A DNA stretch of 64,000 nt from assembly GCA_038496445.1 (NCBI GenBank), contig JALMLS010000079.1, forward strand, positions 62,001 through 126,000. Direction: 5' to 3'. The translations under genes and the position numbers were made by a program. Positions 48,878-62,400 of the stretch are shown here, in pieces. Every line of letters starts with the position of its first letter. Within the stretch, counting starts at the first letter, position 1. Under the pieces are notes generated by a model. It ran no database searches, had not been told where the DNA came from, and saw only the letters and a list, made by a program, of their open reading frames with translations. This stretch comes from Trichosphaerium sp. ATCC 40318. Lineage: Eukaryota; Discosea; Flabellinia; Trichosidae.

Positions 48878-50274
48878 ATGAGTGAGAACCGTGAGATTGA
48901 ACGCTTGAAGAAGGAAATAAAACGTACCAAGGTAAAAAGAGGATTGTAGTAGCAATTCAGGTATTTAATCGTCTGTAGGAACGCTTAGAACGCGAAACAA
49001 GCGAGTTAGAAAAAGCTACAAAAGAGTTGCGCAAGTTAAAGAGGTATAAAGCGCTCTACACCGCCATGGCGTTGCTTTTTAAGCTTAAAGATAACTAAAA
49101 GCTACTTTAGGCAAAACAAAGACCTAGAAAAGCAACTAGCAGGTTCTTCATCGAATAAAGGCAATGGAGACTCCAGTGGTACAAATTAACACGTATTATT
49201 GCAACACACTGACCCACTTGCCTACATAGTCACCAAAGAGCGCTTACAACGTAAAGTAGATAAGCTACAACGCGAGAAAGCTAAATTAGAATCAAGAGTA
49301 GCGGAATTAGAGTCGAATAAGGTAAAACACATAATAATTTGTTTAACTGGGAATTTATGTCAAATGTGAAAAAAAAACAAATCCCAAAGCTGTTCCATCA
49401 CTTCATCTTTGACCCATTTAATAGGCGGATAGTGCGCAATTAGAAAAATTACGTTCTGAGAATAAACGGCTGAGAGAAGAAGCTGGGGTGGTATCAGATC
49501 ATTCACGTGATTCAACAGCACCTATTAAAATATCACGTAATTCGTTAAAGTCAAACAGAAGTTCAGTAATTTCCAGAAGCGGAAGTAGCTCACATCACAT
49601 GACAATGTGGCATGGTCCAGTCAAGCATAGTTCAAGAGACATATATGGTCTCGATGCCCTTCCTGAAGATCCTCATAGGCTACTGTATAAGGAAGGATAC
49701 ATGCGTTTGATAACAGGAGACAAGCGATCGGACAGATGGGTACAATTTTGAAGTTTTTTTTCTGGGCGGGAATTAGTAATTCCTTACACAACTGTTGGTT
49801 TTGACCATTTCTTGTAGGTTCTACTTTTTAATGACTACTTAGTGGTCGCTAAGAAACCAAAAGTGAAGACTCCTGAACGTACGCACAGTCACTATTAAGT
49901 ATTGAGTTGACGAGAAAAAACTCAACTGAACAATTCTCGGCTTTTTGTCTTCTCTGATCTACCTTTATAGAAGCCAGTTTTAAGTACAAAGTGTCAAAAA
50001 CATATGCCTTGACTGATAAGAAGAGTAGCATCAAAGCAATTGGCGATGATTTTATTGAAGGTACAAAAAGGAATCTATAATTCTCAACACTATTGTTTTT
50101 GGTTTTCACCCATGATCCGAATATTAAATTAACCTCCTTTTGTCAGACTTGTATCTCCTTGATATCATTATTGGCGATGACACGCTTTCTCTTGCTGTAA
50201 AGAGCGGGCATATTCGCCAAAAATGGATTGATAGGTTCAGCATTGTACAAAAGGCAACAGGTTCACAACTTTAA
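48878..50274 (+). CDS. Coiled-coil protein with C-terminal PH domain
   Basis: Exons from the ATG at 48878 build a long heptad coiled coil (NREIEREL-type repeats: EIERLKKEIKRTK, ERLERETSELEKATKELRKL, RLQRKVDKLQREKAKLESRV). A Ser-rich linker (SRSGSSSHHMTMWHG) and a PH domain follow: YKEGYMRLITGDKRSDRWVL, LFNDYLVVAKKPKV, YALTDKKSSIKAIGDDFIE, and the final amphipathic helix SGHIRQKWIDRFSIVQK. The Trp of the PH C-terminal helix is present (QKWIDRF). It probably acts as a membrane or GTPase-pathway adaptor; no named orthologue. Confidence 0.75.
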
Positions 50275-50527
50275 TCCTTGTACAGCCAACCAAAAAATCC
50301 GTACCGCAGCTCGTGTTATGTAGTGTTTTCCCAGTGTAAAATAGAATATCAACCCCCCAAGTACTCTCAGTATTATTTGTATTCCCTCAGCAAGAAGAGC
50401 ACCAATGAGAGCGTGATAGTTGAATTTGCCGTTTGCCACACAAGTCAGATGTGTGACACTTGATAGTGTCAATCGAATATGACTTTGCAGAAAATAAATA
50501 TCTTGCTAGTATCGTGTGTGAGTGCAA

Positions 50528-51842
50528 TCAATCCAGTTGTACACTTGAGGTAATAGCTTCGTGCATTGAGTTTCCAGTGGAAACTACAATTTCATAGAAT
50601 GAAAAAACCAATGCATTAACGGGTATACCACGCAGCAACGTTGGTGTAATACCAACCCAAAATCGTCCTATGCCCTAAACCACTTGTAAATATCAACGTA
50701 TTGTGCACTTTTGACGAGGCTGGCGTACTTTTGAAGCCAGTTGTTTGATGCAATCTGAAGCTGAGAGGGTTCCTCCTGCTTGCTGTAATCTCGTTTTCAC
50801 TACATCCACAGGGTATATAGATAACCACACTGTCATCCCTAGTTCATTTAGACGTGGCACAACCAGCTTTTTGAGCGTACCTGCAAGTGCTCCTGCCAGC
50901 ATATTTGCTAGAAGTGTTGGGCAACCAACATCCTTTATATTTCGTTTTGAAGCCTCATACATGCCAAAGTACACAGCGTGTCCAGGAATATCACGGCACG
51001 CTGTAACCATTTGTCCTTGCCATAAACCTTTAATGCCATGTTTTTGAACAAGCCAACTCTAGCATTTTCGAAATTAGAGCACGTGTTTTTACATTTTTTC
51101 CTTCAATTGCACGTGACGTACGAGGCAGTGTAAAGGCCCTTTGAATTGCCCTTTGGCATAACTCTCTTTTTGGGACTGTAGTCGTATCTTTACATTATCT
51201 ACAGGGCATATAATGAAGGTTGATACGCTCTAGCTCAAAAAAAGAGATTTAGCTTGAGAAAAAAGAGAGAAAGACAAAAAGAGACATACACCTGTCATTG
51301 CGCCTATCATTGCGGTTTGCGGAAGCGTCAATGGTAAACTAGTATCTGTTTGTATCAATCTCTGATGAAAGTTAGCGGTTTTGGCGGCGACGGGGAAAAG
51401 GTAACCTGAAAAGTCCCGTAAGACCCAAAAGTACACGAGCATACTAGCATAGCACCTACCAAGGGAGGAGTGGCACCTTTATATAACCCTACGAACTATT
51501 TTTCGTAAGTTCAAAAAATATTTTCCTTGAGTAGGTTATTACGCATACTTTTTCGTTGCGTAGTATATTTCTAAGCGTGGAGATCATTCCACCAGAGTCT
51601 TGGCTCTGTAATCTTATCTAATGTTGTTTTTAATTCCGTACCTTTCTTAAAGAGCTCTTAGTACCTTCAAAGTATCGAATGGGTGGCCGAGATATACACC
51701 ACAGGCACCCTACGCAAAAGTAAGAAAAGTTGTCATAAAGCGCCTAATACAGCGTTTACGTGGTACATACCGACACGCATCCTGCTAGGACGCCTATAAC
51801 TGGATGTGAAGGTATTCCTCTTCCATCGTTGCCTTTAGACAT
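50528..51842 (-). CDS. Mitochondrial carrier (SLC25) family transporter
   Basis: The start at 51842 gives MSKGNDGRGIPSHPVIGVLA, then the three family signatures: HPFDTLKV (repeat 1, about 51690), CPVDNVKIRLQSQKE (repeat 2, about 51200) and YPVDVVKTRLQQ (repeat 3, about 50800). GAMTG and ANMLAGALAGTL are the small-residue helices and GRFWVGITPTLLRGIPVNAL is the last matrix-helix/TM6 segment; the stop is at 50528. It exchanges a metabolite across the inner membrane. The CPVDNVKIRLQ form resembles the carnitine/ornithine branch (SLC25A20/A29/A15), but substrate contact residues were not assigned. Confidence 0.87.
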
Positions 51843-52543
51843 TTTAACCAATTGACACGCCTTTTGTTGTACGCAACGGCAGCGTATTGGTGTATTGATT
51901 TCTTTTTCCAACACTGACAAAATTGTGCTTATTGTTGTCTCGATAAGTCTTCCCTGGCTTGTCATGCACTGCATTGGCATTGTATGGTCTAGGCAGTACT
52001 GAAAAGAACAATAAACAACAGTTTAATCAGGCTAGTAACAAATTGAAGTACAAATGACAAACGTAGTCAAAACGCAATTTTCGTTTAACAATTACCCTTG
52101 TAAAGCATAAGTCTTTATTCAGTTTACTGGATAGATGTATTCAAATAACGTGACCAATAACCTCCGCAGTGCGCACTTGTGCATGTGATACATTGAAAGC
52201 GTACACTGCGATATCGTGTATGCTGTAATAGATCGGAACTAAAACCGCTCCCTATTTGTAAGAAGTGCCTATAACGGCACTTGTTCGTTGGTTTCATCTA
52301 ATTTTGTACCCAAAAAAAGAGGACGGATTTCTGGCAGCGTTGACGGAGCACTCAACCATAGTGTACGCGAGTAGCTGCAGATTTAATAGTTCCCAGAAGT
52401 TTGTTTTACTTTGTACTAAACGGCGATAGCGCGTTTGACTTTGTTGGGACATTTGCTTTCCTCTTTATAGAATCTGCTATCGGTGTAAGCACAACACAAG
52501 TCCGTCGCTTGCGTCAACACCCCACCTCTAAAAAAAACGCCAA
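51843..52543. other. Divergent intergenic region
   Basis: 700 nt between the SLC25 start (minus) and the next plus-strand gene. An in-frame upstream extension of the SLC25 gene to about 51980 exists but is poorly composed. No other gene, RNA or repeat is seen; it presumably holds both promoters. Confidence 0.45.
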
Positions 52544-55500
52544 ATGGCTGGGCGAGGTATTATAGATCAAATTAGTTCTATAGTGCTAACGACGCTCAGG
52601 TTTAGACTTTGCTTTGTCAGTGGACAACTTTGATGTTGAATTATCACAAAAGGACGTAGAGAAGATCTCATTCACCCCAAGTTGTATCATATCAGTGTAC
52701 GAAGTGTTTTCGATCGCAAACTAGCGCTTTTCGAGTGGTCTAATTTAATGTTTTCAGCTGCAAGAAAGGAAACGTTAGAATAGAGTATAAAGACGCATCC
52801 AAGCCAAAGTTTGATCTAAAGCGCACCGCTTTGTTTTCAGCGTGGGCATTGCAAGACAATTTACTGTATATCAGCTATAAAGACGGATCTGTAAAGGTAC
52901 TACCTCGTATACGCGTATTTCGTACTTGGCGGCTTTTTTTAGGTTGTTTTCAAAAACTGTCATTGTTTACACCCTATTTCAAGGTAGTGCATGTGGAAAC
53001 TCAAGAATCAACGATAATACTACAGGAGCCAGCTCTAAAAGGTAGTTCTGCCAATTGAGCGTTATTTCTTTAACCAACTTGAATGAAACTAGGTGCCAAA
53101 GCAATTATCACGTCTAAAGATTATGTAGTATTTGTGTTTGCCATGCAGGTTAGTTTGATTGTTGACAGATGACGCAAACAAATTTTTTTTTTTCTGTTTT
53201 TTCGCTTTAAAGATTGAGGCAATATCCTTATCCCCACGTTTTTAAAATTAGGCTGAAGTATATTGGAGACAAAAAGGTGATCATATTAGGCTTCACACCC
53301 TCGACACTGGATTTTTACAGACTGTCAGGACTGATTTTTGTTATTTTGACCACGAGCTCCTTTTTATTGCTGGTATGTACTGTGACAAACTGGTATTTTG
53401 TTTTTCTTAGTTCTAACCCTTCTTGGCGTAGGGCGGGATCAGTTTCAATTGTGGAAAATACTGTCGCCTAAAAAACCTTTATTCAAGGTCAGGAGTAGTG
53501 GCAGGAGTTGGCTACAAGTCCGGTATGACAAATGTCAAATGAATATCTTGTTTTTTCAGTATGTTGACTCTGATAGGCAATATGGATCGATGGTCTTTGC
53601 TTCATCAGTGGATCAACTTGAAATGTTTAATCTAGCAGTGTACAATCACGAAACAAAGGTAAGTCGCATAACAGCTCCGGTTTTCTAAATATTGTGGTAG
53701 TCTGGTTACACAACGACAAGTATGGCTGCGCCTATAATATCAATGCACCTAGATGATATGGGACTTATCACGGGTGACACAAAAGGCAATATTATGCTAC
53801 GAAATAGTGCTACAGTACGTGAGTTTAGTGCATGTTATGTTGTAGATTTGTTTATGAGTTTTTGTCGTTACTCACAATCTGTTCAAAACAGGGAGAAGAG
53901 ATCCTGACATACAATATCCAATTTGATGTGGATGAACTCGATAATAGTGAGTCTTTGACTGACATGAACTTGCAACACGCTATAACGCATCTAAAGCGTA
54001 TTGGTAGATGTATATTATTTTGTTGCAAAGATGTACGACCGCATTGAATCTCTAGCCTCTATCGATCCATCACGTTGACTTACTTTACGCCAAATAGGGC
54101 AGTATTTATTCACTTGATACAGCACAGTATCTTAAATGTCCACCTGCAAAGCTGTTTTCTAGTGGTGGTTCTCCTCTAGGTATCATATTGAGCAAAAAAG
54201 ATGGTGTAGATAGTTTTTGTGTTGGTACGTTTGTCTAGTTCATTTTATGGCTTTCTGTAATGTCCTTTGTATTCACGTGTTTCGTCGTTAGGTGTTTTAG
54301 GCGGTAAGAAAGCGTTGCAGAACTTGGCGACAAAGATTACTAGCGTCATGAAGCGTGTCGGTGCTGTCACATCACCTAGAGGTAGTTCAAACCCTAAGCG
54401 ATTGTTGCAAATAAGTCACGTGTTTAGTGAAGGCACTATGTTTGTACCAAAACGAGCATACGCTGTGCGTTATTTTTAACGCATTTTTTTTTTTGGTTGT
54501 CTTTCTTTGACTTTTGTTTTAGGCTAGAATAGAATGGCCTCTGGCTCAATTCAACCCTGTAGATCCTCTTCAATCCCGTATGGAAGCATTCTCTTCTCCT
54601 GTATCATGGTGGCAATGGCAGATACAGCAGAATGCGTTTAGTATACTATTATTTTGTAAAGGAGAAAAGGATATTTGGGAGCAAGTACGCAACTTTAGTA
54701 TCATGTTTCTGATGATTTTGACACTTTGGTTTTAGTGCACATTGAAGGCATGGCATAAATTGTATGATATTTTTAAATTAAGAGGAGGTGAGATATACTG
54801 TATAAAGTCTCCAGGGGACAGAAAATCTTATAACAACATGGAGTTAATGTTGCCGAGGAAATTCTTGGTACGCTGAAAATAGGATTGATTGTCGATTATG
54901 TTACTAACCTCTCGGTTGTCAGGATGATCTCAAATCTTCAGAGAGGCAAGATTTAGAGCAAATAAAACACTTGGAAATCACAACATCAAATGTTGGTGAA
55001 GGTTCTGTGGTGATTAAGAGCACAAGTGATCCTGATTTTGTTAATCCTTTTACAAATGTTGCAAAAGATAGGACCAACACTTTGGCTAAATACTTTAATA
55101 TTGTAGTCAATAAGTCACCAGACTACCCAAGAGAAGTTGCAGAGCATGGTATGTGCAAACATGAATGATGTTTTTTGTATGGTTGTTAAAGTGGTTTTGT
55201 TTCGTTAGGTGTTATTGTACAACAAGCGGATACTGTCATGCCATATTATTTTCGTGTTGACCCACGGAGAAAGTATCACCTTGCTGGACTTGAGTACTGG
55301 CGTCCGGAGCCATCTTCAGTCGCTGAATATATTGTTGGCTTGTTAGATAATCGCAAAGCATTGACAGAAGAATACACACAGCGAATAAAGGTGAGAACTT
55401 GTTTTTGAAAAAAAAAAGATGAGTTTGTGGCTCACTCTCGTCTTAGATAGGATGCCCTGTAACGCACTTGGGATGGACAAAACAGTATAAGCATAAACAA

Positions 55501-55830
55501 GTGATGGCCAGCTTACACAAAAAGTACTCAACACCAGTTGAAGAAAGAGGCGAACACAAGAGTGTCAACAGCGGAAATAGTAAATCGAAAAATAGATACG
55601 AGATTGACATTTCAGTCGCAGATAAGGTTGTCAGGATGAACTCCGATGTAGCTACTAGTAGTGGTAGTGGACGCTCGAGGTCTGCTAGAAGTAATAGCGA
55701 ACAGACAACTACTTCTAGAGTACGAAAGACGAAGCGGTTGAGAAGGAGAAGCGAGAAAAAGAAAAAAAGGAGACACAGCGCCAAAGCGCAGCAACGTGGG
55801 TCACTACTGGCCCCACCATCACATGTATAA
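52544..55830 (+). CDS. Large beta-propeller-like protein with basic C-terminal tail, unrecognised
   Basis: The start MAGRGIIDQISSIVLTTLR (52544) precedes many exons with propeller-type blades: LLYISYKDGSVKV, VLTLLGVGRDQFQLWKILSP, QYGSMVFASSVDQLEMFNLA, MGLITGDTKGNIMLRNS, HLKRIGRCILFCCKDGSIYS. The helical C-terminal half includes PVSWWQWQIQQNAFSILLFC, CTLKAWHKLYDIFKLRGGE and HLAGLEYWRPEPSSVAEYIV. The end is Ser/Arg-rich (RVRKTKRLRRRSEKKKKRRH). WD-like DG-[SN] turns and LW or ML-R strands support a propeller, but no family was identified; a trafficking or nuclear scaffold is possible. Stop at 55830. Confidence 0.7.
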
Positions 55831-56037
55831 AAGTAAATAACAAAAATGGCTCAAGCACTGTTTCTTATTGAGGTGTTTCATTGAACCGCTGTGTTTTGCT
55901 CTTTACTTGCCTTGAGCGACTATTTGGAGGGTGTTGTTGCGTAAACAGATATGATTGCTGATTTTAAGAGGCGAATAGATAGAATAGGTGCAATTTTGTT
56001 TATTATAGTATCATTGAGCTTTGTAGTCGCGTTGGTG

Positions 56038-56410
56038 CTAATCCAAGTCGTCATCATCGAAGTCATCTTCGAACTCTACACGCAAGTTAACCAGAGTAAA
56101 CGCTACAAGCAGATAACTACAACGACGTTTAACGTCGCAAATAAAATTGTTGATAAAGACCCTTGAAATTAAAACAAAGGTTGTTGGGTGTCTAGGACGT
56201 TGTAGCTATTATGAAACAACGTAAGTTGGGTTTAAACGAACCATTGTAGAAATCTATGTGAAGCAATTTATCAGCAGAGTCACCGCCCATCATCATGGCT
56301 TCCATAGTGAAGTTTTCGTCCATATCGCCTCCCCATTGCGCTTCGTCACCTCCACCGAAGCTTCCAAGTATACCACCGCCAAAGAAGTGTGCTCCACCGC
56401 GTCTGGACAT
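56038..56410 (-). CDS. COPS9: COP9 signalosome subunit 9 (CSNAP)
   Basis: The start at 56410 gives MSRRGGAHFFGGGILGSFGG, followed by GDSADKLLHIDFYN. An intron of about 120 nt joins in frame to EFEDDFDDDDLD and the stop at 56040-56038. The end is almost identical to the hallmark of human COPS9, HADFFNDFEDLFDDDDIQ, where the F/D pattern docks CSN3, CSN5 and CSN6. The N-terminal Gly-rich part is different and slightly longer than in animals. This acidic micro-subunit tunes release of cullin-RING ligases from the signalosome. The start codons of this gene and SKI2 are 70 nt apart, head to head. Confidence 0.85.
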
Positions 56411-56480
56411 TATTGTTATTGTTTTTAAACCGCGTTTGACTGCATTGTTTTTTTGTTTTGATTCACTTGTCCTTGCCTCA

Positions 56481-59400
56481 ATGGCTTCTTCAGAGATAAA
56501 TATTGAGTCGTTTCTACGAGAACTGGATGAATTAGAAGCACAGGAAGACTCAGGTGCGCTAATTAGAGCAAAGTGACGTGACGTTAAAGTTAACTCTTGG
56601 TGAGGCGTTGTGGCACCAATCGCACACCTATCAGGTGTTTCTGAGGAAAGTTTACGTTTAACAAGTACAAGTGATGCTGAATACAGCTATATCGCTGATT
56701 TTCGTGACTCATTCGTAGCTGAAGTGCGTGTTTTTGAACAAAACAATACTAATAACCGTTAGGCGCCGCCAGCCCTCCCTAGCGTATCAAAATCGCTTGA
56801 CAGCGAAGAAATGTTGCAATTGTTTTTCGATGCGTCGCAAGGTATGACATATAAGCGGTGGAGTGTCATTGTGTTCCTATTCTGTTGTATTTAACTCCTG
56901 TTTTCAAGATTGGGACCTGTACGAGCCTCCAAGTGCTAGAGCAGTACCGGCTGACATTGATATGGCTTCGTGCTATATTATGGATCCAACACAACCAGCA
57001 AACACGCTCAAAGTAACTACTGATGTGTTGACAGGCGAAATAAAAGGTGCACGCCATTTTTTTGAAAAAGGGAATTGCATTGTTAATACCGCAAGCAAGG
57101 CTTCAAAGAAGTTGATGCTGGAGACATTGGCGAGTCACCTGACGCTTCTTTATCACTATTACGTGCTCCAAATGCGCCTGAAGACTTTGTGAGAGGAAAC
57201 AAGGACAACATTCCATTTCTTCCAGGTATTTTTTTTTGAAATGATGATTACATCATTTTGACACGTGTCATGTCATTAAGTTTTTGGTTAAAATTCACTT
57301 TCTTTTTTGTTTTGTTAAGGTTTGAATGTGCTTATTGTATGTGACATATCTATAGGTGGTCTTGATAAAGAGAAGAATGAAGAAAAAGAATATATAGTGG
57401 ATAAAGACACCATGTTCGATTTTAGTGAACAAAAACTTCATCGGTTTGCGCCTGGATTGGATGTTGGATTTATCTTTGATAAAGAAGGCAAACCCATTGC
57501 AATTAATAAATCAGGACAAGCTCTAGACGGTGCCACTGGTGACAAAGGTAAGTGTAATATGCATCCTCACCGTATCTGGAAGGTAGCGCTGACTCTATTA
57601 TCTGTAGTGCCAGGAGAAGCCCCTCAGAGTATTCGCTCTCGTTTTGGTACCTCAAAACCAGATGAATATTATGACCAGATTAAAGGAGAACGAGAAAACG
57701 AAGCTTATGTACATGGTTGACAGTACTCTTGTTTTTATTCATTTTTGTTTGTTTAGAATCGTGAACGTGAGTTACAGCATAATTTGCGCATTGCAAATGC
57801 CTCAGATAAGGTGATATCAGTTGACGATGACAATCCACCTAAAAAGAGTGATGTGTCATCTATTGTTCCTTTGAAGCGTACAAACAGTATGAACGATCTC
57901 ATGGGCAATGATAAACCAGTACGTGAAAGAGCTCAAAGCATTCACATGAAATCGTTTTCTCATCAAAATATAGGAAGCATGGCTTAACAAGATTAGAAAA
58001 GAAGTTAATGACGCCCAAGCGTCGTCTTTCGAATGGGCTGTTATGGATAGACTGGATATGTGGAACTTTGAAGATTTGGTTCCTGAGATGGCCTTAGAGG
58101 TACTCGATTTGCACCTTTCTTGCCCTAGTATTAAATGGATTACTAGTATCCTTTCGAGCTTGATGACTTTCAAAAAGAAGCTATTTACCACGTTGAAAAC
58201 GGAGAGGTATGTGTTCAACTGCTACATGAGGCATTTCTCTTTAACTTACTCTTGATTCATAGAATGTTTTCGTGGCAGCGCATACATCTGCCGGAAAGAC
58301 AGTAGTCGCAGAATACGCTATTGCCTTGTGTGCAAAGCACATGACGAGGTAATGTTGTCAATTTTTCTTTTTTGGATGTTGTCTAAAAGTAAGGTGTCTA
58401 GGGTCGTTTATACTTCTCCTATAAAAGCTTTGAGTAATCAAAAGTATCGTGATTTCAAGGGTGTGTTTCAAGATGTTGGCCTTATTACAGGTGATGTACA
58501 AGTGTCTCCTGAGGCGAGTTGTCTGATTGTTACAACTGAAATTCTAAGGTAAAGCATAAAGTAACATTTTCTCAGTAATAACTATTGCCAATAGATCTAT
58601 GTTGTACAAAGGTGCAGATCTTATACGTGATGTGGAATGGGTAGTTTTTGATGAAGTTCACTATATTAATGACCCAGAGCGTGGTGTTGTTTGGGAAGAA
58701 GTGATAATTATGTTACCTGACCATGTTAATATGATATTCCTTTCAGCTACTGTACCAAATACCTATGAGTTTGCAGATTGGGTTGGGTATGTCCTGCTTT
58801 TGTCATTTGACTTCTTGTTGTGTTCTTTCTGATGGATTGTGTTTAGCCGAACTAAAAAGAAGAATGTTTATGTTGTCAGCACTCCAAAGCGTCCAACACC
58901 ACTTGAACATTATCTGTTGGGTACAGGACAGATGTTTAAAGTACTAGACAAGGAAAAACATTTCCTTTCTGGAGGATGGAGATCTTGTAGTGCTGCTTTT
59001 AAAGCCAAGAACAAGAAAGCTGAAGAAAACGCAAAGAAAAAAGGCAGACGGCCGCCTCAGCGACGTTCATTCGCTTCTGTATGATTACTTCTTCCTTTTA
59101 AAACACTTCTCCAGGCTTATGCTCTATCTAGGAGGTGACTCTATACTTGCAAGCAGTTAATCTATTGAACATGAAGAAGTTATTGCCTGTTGTTGTCTTT
59201 TCTTTCTCGAAACGCAAGTGTGAAGATTTGGCGTTCGGTTTGACCTCTATAAATTTGAATACACGATCAGAAAAGAGTAAGATTCATTCAACCTTCCAAA
59301 GGTCTATTCAACGATTAAAGGGTAAGTCACTTTTTTGCAATCATCTCAAGTCTTTACCCTGCGTTTGGCTTACACTCTTTGTGCTAGGTACTGATAGAGA

Positions 59401-62400
59401 ACTGCCACAAGTCATCAGAATGAAAGATCTGTTGGAAAGGGGTATTGGTGTACATCATGGCGGTTTATTGCCAATAATCAAAGAGGTAATGAAGGCTTTT
59501 TGCACGTGTTACGTTTGTTTTGTTAAAGGCATATTTAGATTGTGGAATTATTGTTCTCACAAGGGCTTGTAAAAGTCTTGTTTGCTACAGAAACGTTTGC
59601 TATGGGTGTGAATATGCCAGCACGTTGTGTGTTATTCTCTCAAACCCGGAAACACGATGGCACAGACTACAGAGACTTACTCCCAGGTACACTCACAAGC
59701 CCAATCGCCGAATGGTGATTAAATTGTTGTGCAGGTGAATACACTCAGATGGCGGGTCGTGCAGGTCGCCGTGGTCTTGATGATGTTGGTACTGTAATTA
59801 TCATGTGCAAAGAGGAACCACCAGAGGTATGTAACTCTTTAACGGACATTCATTGTTTGGTTAATAGTTTGTTTTTAGTCTTCAGCGCTGAATCAGATGC
59901 TCACTGGCAAGGCTACGAGACTTAATTCTCAGTTCCGTCTTACTTACGGCATGATATTGAATATTTTGCGTGTTGGTACAGACTTTAAAGTGGAGGATAT
60001 GATAAAGAGAAGTTTCAGTGAGGCTATGCAGCAAAAGATTATCAAAAAACAAAAAGAGCGATTACAAAAGGTACTATCAACAAGACCTGCTTGTATGTTT
60101 AACACTTTCAACGCTAGGGCGAAATGCAGCTGTTGGACATTGAAGATATTGGCTGTTTAGTGGGCGGAGAGCCTGACATCGAGTCGTACTATCACACCAG
60201 TCAGCAGCTAGTTGACTTGGAAAAGTCGTTGATTCAAAGAGCTATAACAGCAGGTGGCGCTACGAGATTCCTGACAAAGGGAAGAGTCATTGTCATAAAC
60301 AATAGACAGGTGCGCCCTATATTCAATGTTTGCAAGCAAAGGCACACAAAACTATGCCCAGCAATTTTGCACATGTGCAGTTAAGGTTGTTATTTCAAAG
60401 AATCAAAATTAACAAACGCGTGAGCTCCAACGTCGTAACTACTCCATCCAGAACATTCCCTTTCTCTACCACAAGTTAGTCGCCGCGTTGGCCCAATGGT
60501 AAGGCGCGTGCTTACGGGGCATGAGATTCTGGGTTCGAGCCCCAGGCGTGGCTAATCAACAGTTTTGCTCTTTTTACATGCGTGTGTTATCTTTTTAAAC
60601 GTTTTTTGAGGGTTAAGAATTTATGTACTGAAAATTTTTGGAGGTAGGCGCGGTTTTTACTTTCATTCAGTGAATTCGCTTTGAACTTTTAGATAGTATT
60701 CGCAACTCTTTTTAACACTCGCAAATCAAAAGTTCGGTGTAATATAATTCACTACCGGCTACTGTTCTATGTTCAAATCCGGAATTACAACGCCAGTGCT
60801 GCATATATTACTTCCAATGGCGGTGTTGTTGGATTTGCTCTTTTTGTTGTTCTGAGTTTGCTATTAGCTTGCCTGGGCATTGGATGGTTGAAGTTTTATA
60901 GAAATTATTTCGTATTATTTGACTTGTCGTCATCTTGTCATAATACTAATTATCCTGGTTAGGGTAACATGGGATCTGGCCTTACAGCGGTAATAATTCG
61001 TGAGATGAAACAAGGTGCTGGTTACTTTGAGGGCAATGCTGAGCTTGTACGTACTGTTACACTTTGTGTTTCTTAATTTTAATATTACATTCAAAGAATG
61101 CCACTTATTCTGTACTTGTCATGATGGGCAAACCAGGCGATGCGTTAAAAGAACCTTACAAGCTATTGACAATTGTTGCAAGCGATATTAAGCATATCTG
61201 CAGAGCAACACTCAAGGTGACTTTATAACTATTAGTATTCTTCTTACTTAGCTTTTTGGTTCATAGTTGGACATTGTTGGTATTAGCGCTGTAAGACTTG
61301 CTCAACGAACAAAAGAGGAGTGTTACAAGCAACTATATAAGGTAGTTGTTGCTGCACATCCTAATATTCCTGAACCGTTGGACTATATTAAAGACATGAA
61401 GATAAAGGTACCTATTGACACGCACTATCAAACAAAAAAAAAGTGGAATGTTAATTGGTTTTAGAACGCTTCTTTTGTTGATGACTATCGCCTGCAACAG
61501 TCGCTGTCCCAACGTAAAACATCTTCCAAGTGCAACAAGTGCCCTCACTTAAAGTCTCAGGTACATATTTGAAACCACGTGGTTTATTCACAAAGTTAAC
61601 GAGCCTTGCGCATATAGTTCGACAAGATGGATAAACAGCAAAAGTTGAAAGATCATGTGTCCGCGCTTAAGTTCATTACTTCTGACTCCGCACTACGTCT
61701 TATGCCCGAGTTCAACCAGCGCTTGGACGTACTTATGAAGCTGAACTACATTAACAGCAACAAGATCGTACAACTCAAGGGCAAGGTGGCTAGAGAGGTA
61801 GGCAAAAGTGCTTGATGTATAAATTGCGCTAATATTCACGTTTTCATCTTTTAGTTGACCACTTGTGAAGAACTTATTGCAACAGAGCTCATTTTCGAGA
61901 ATATACTAACAGGACTTGAGCCTGAGGAGATTGCATCGTTATTGTCTTGCTTGATCTTCCAGGACAGATCTGATAGTGATCCAAAGGTAACAGACGTTCT
62001 CGAACAAGCTGTCAAGAGTCTTGAAGAGATATCAAACAGTTTGGCAAACGCACAAGTTGAATGTGGTATGAGGATCACTCCTAGAGATTATTGCAAGTCA
62101 AACATCAATAAGGGGTTGATGGAAGTTGTATACGAATGGGCACGAGGTGTGGTACGTGATCGTTCTCTTTAAACACTCAAAACACGTCAAGTATTGTACT
62201 GTTTCCTGATCACTTTATTTTAGAGTTTCAAGACAATTGTTGAGCTGACGGATGTGCCTGAAGGTAAAAACTCGTTTACCCATTATTACCTTTTTTTCGT
62301 TTAACTTTTGTTTTTAAGGTACAATTGTGCGGTCTATTATAAGGTTGGATGAGACGTGCAGGGATTATAAGAGTGCTGCTAAAATTATTGGAGATTATGA

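Noticed and set aside
55951-56166. Plus-strand ORF predicting a TM protein (ILFIIVSLSFVVALVLIQ)
   Set aside because: The hydrophobic stretch is partly the antisense of the acidic CSN9 exon (GAC/GAT runs read as GTC/ATC), so the TM pattern is an artefact.
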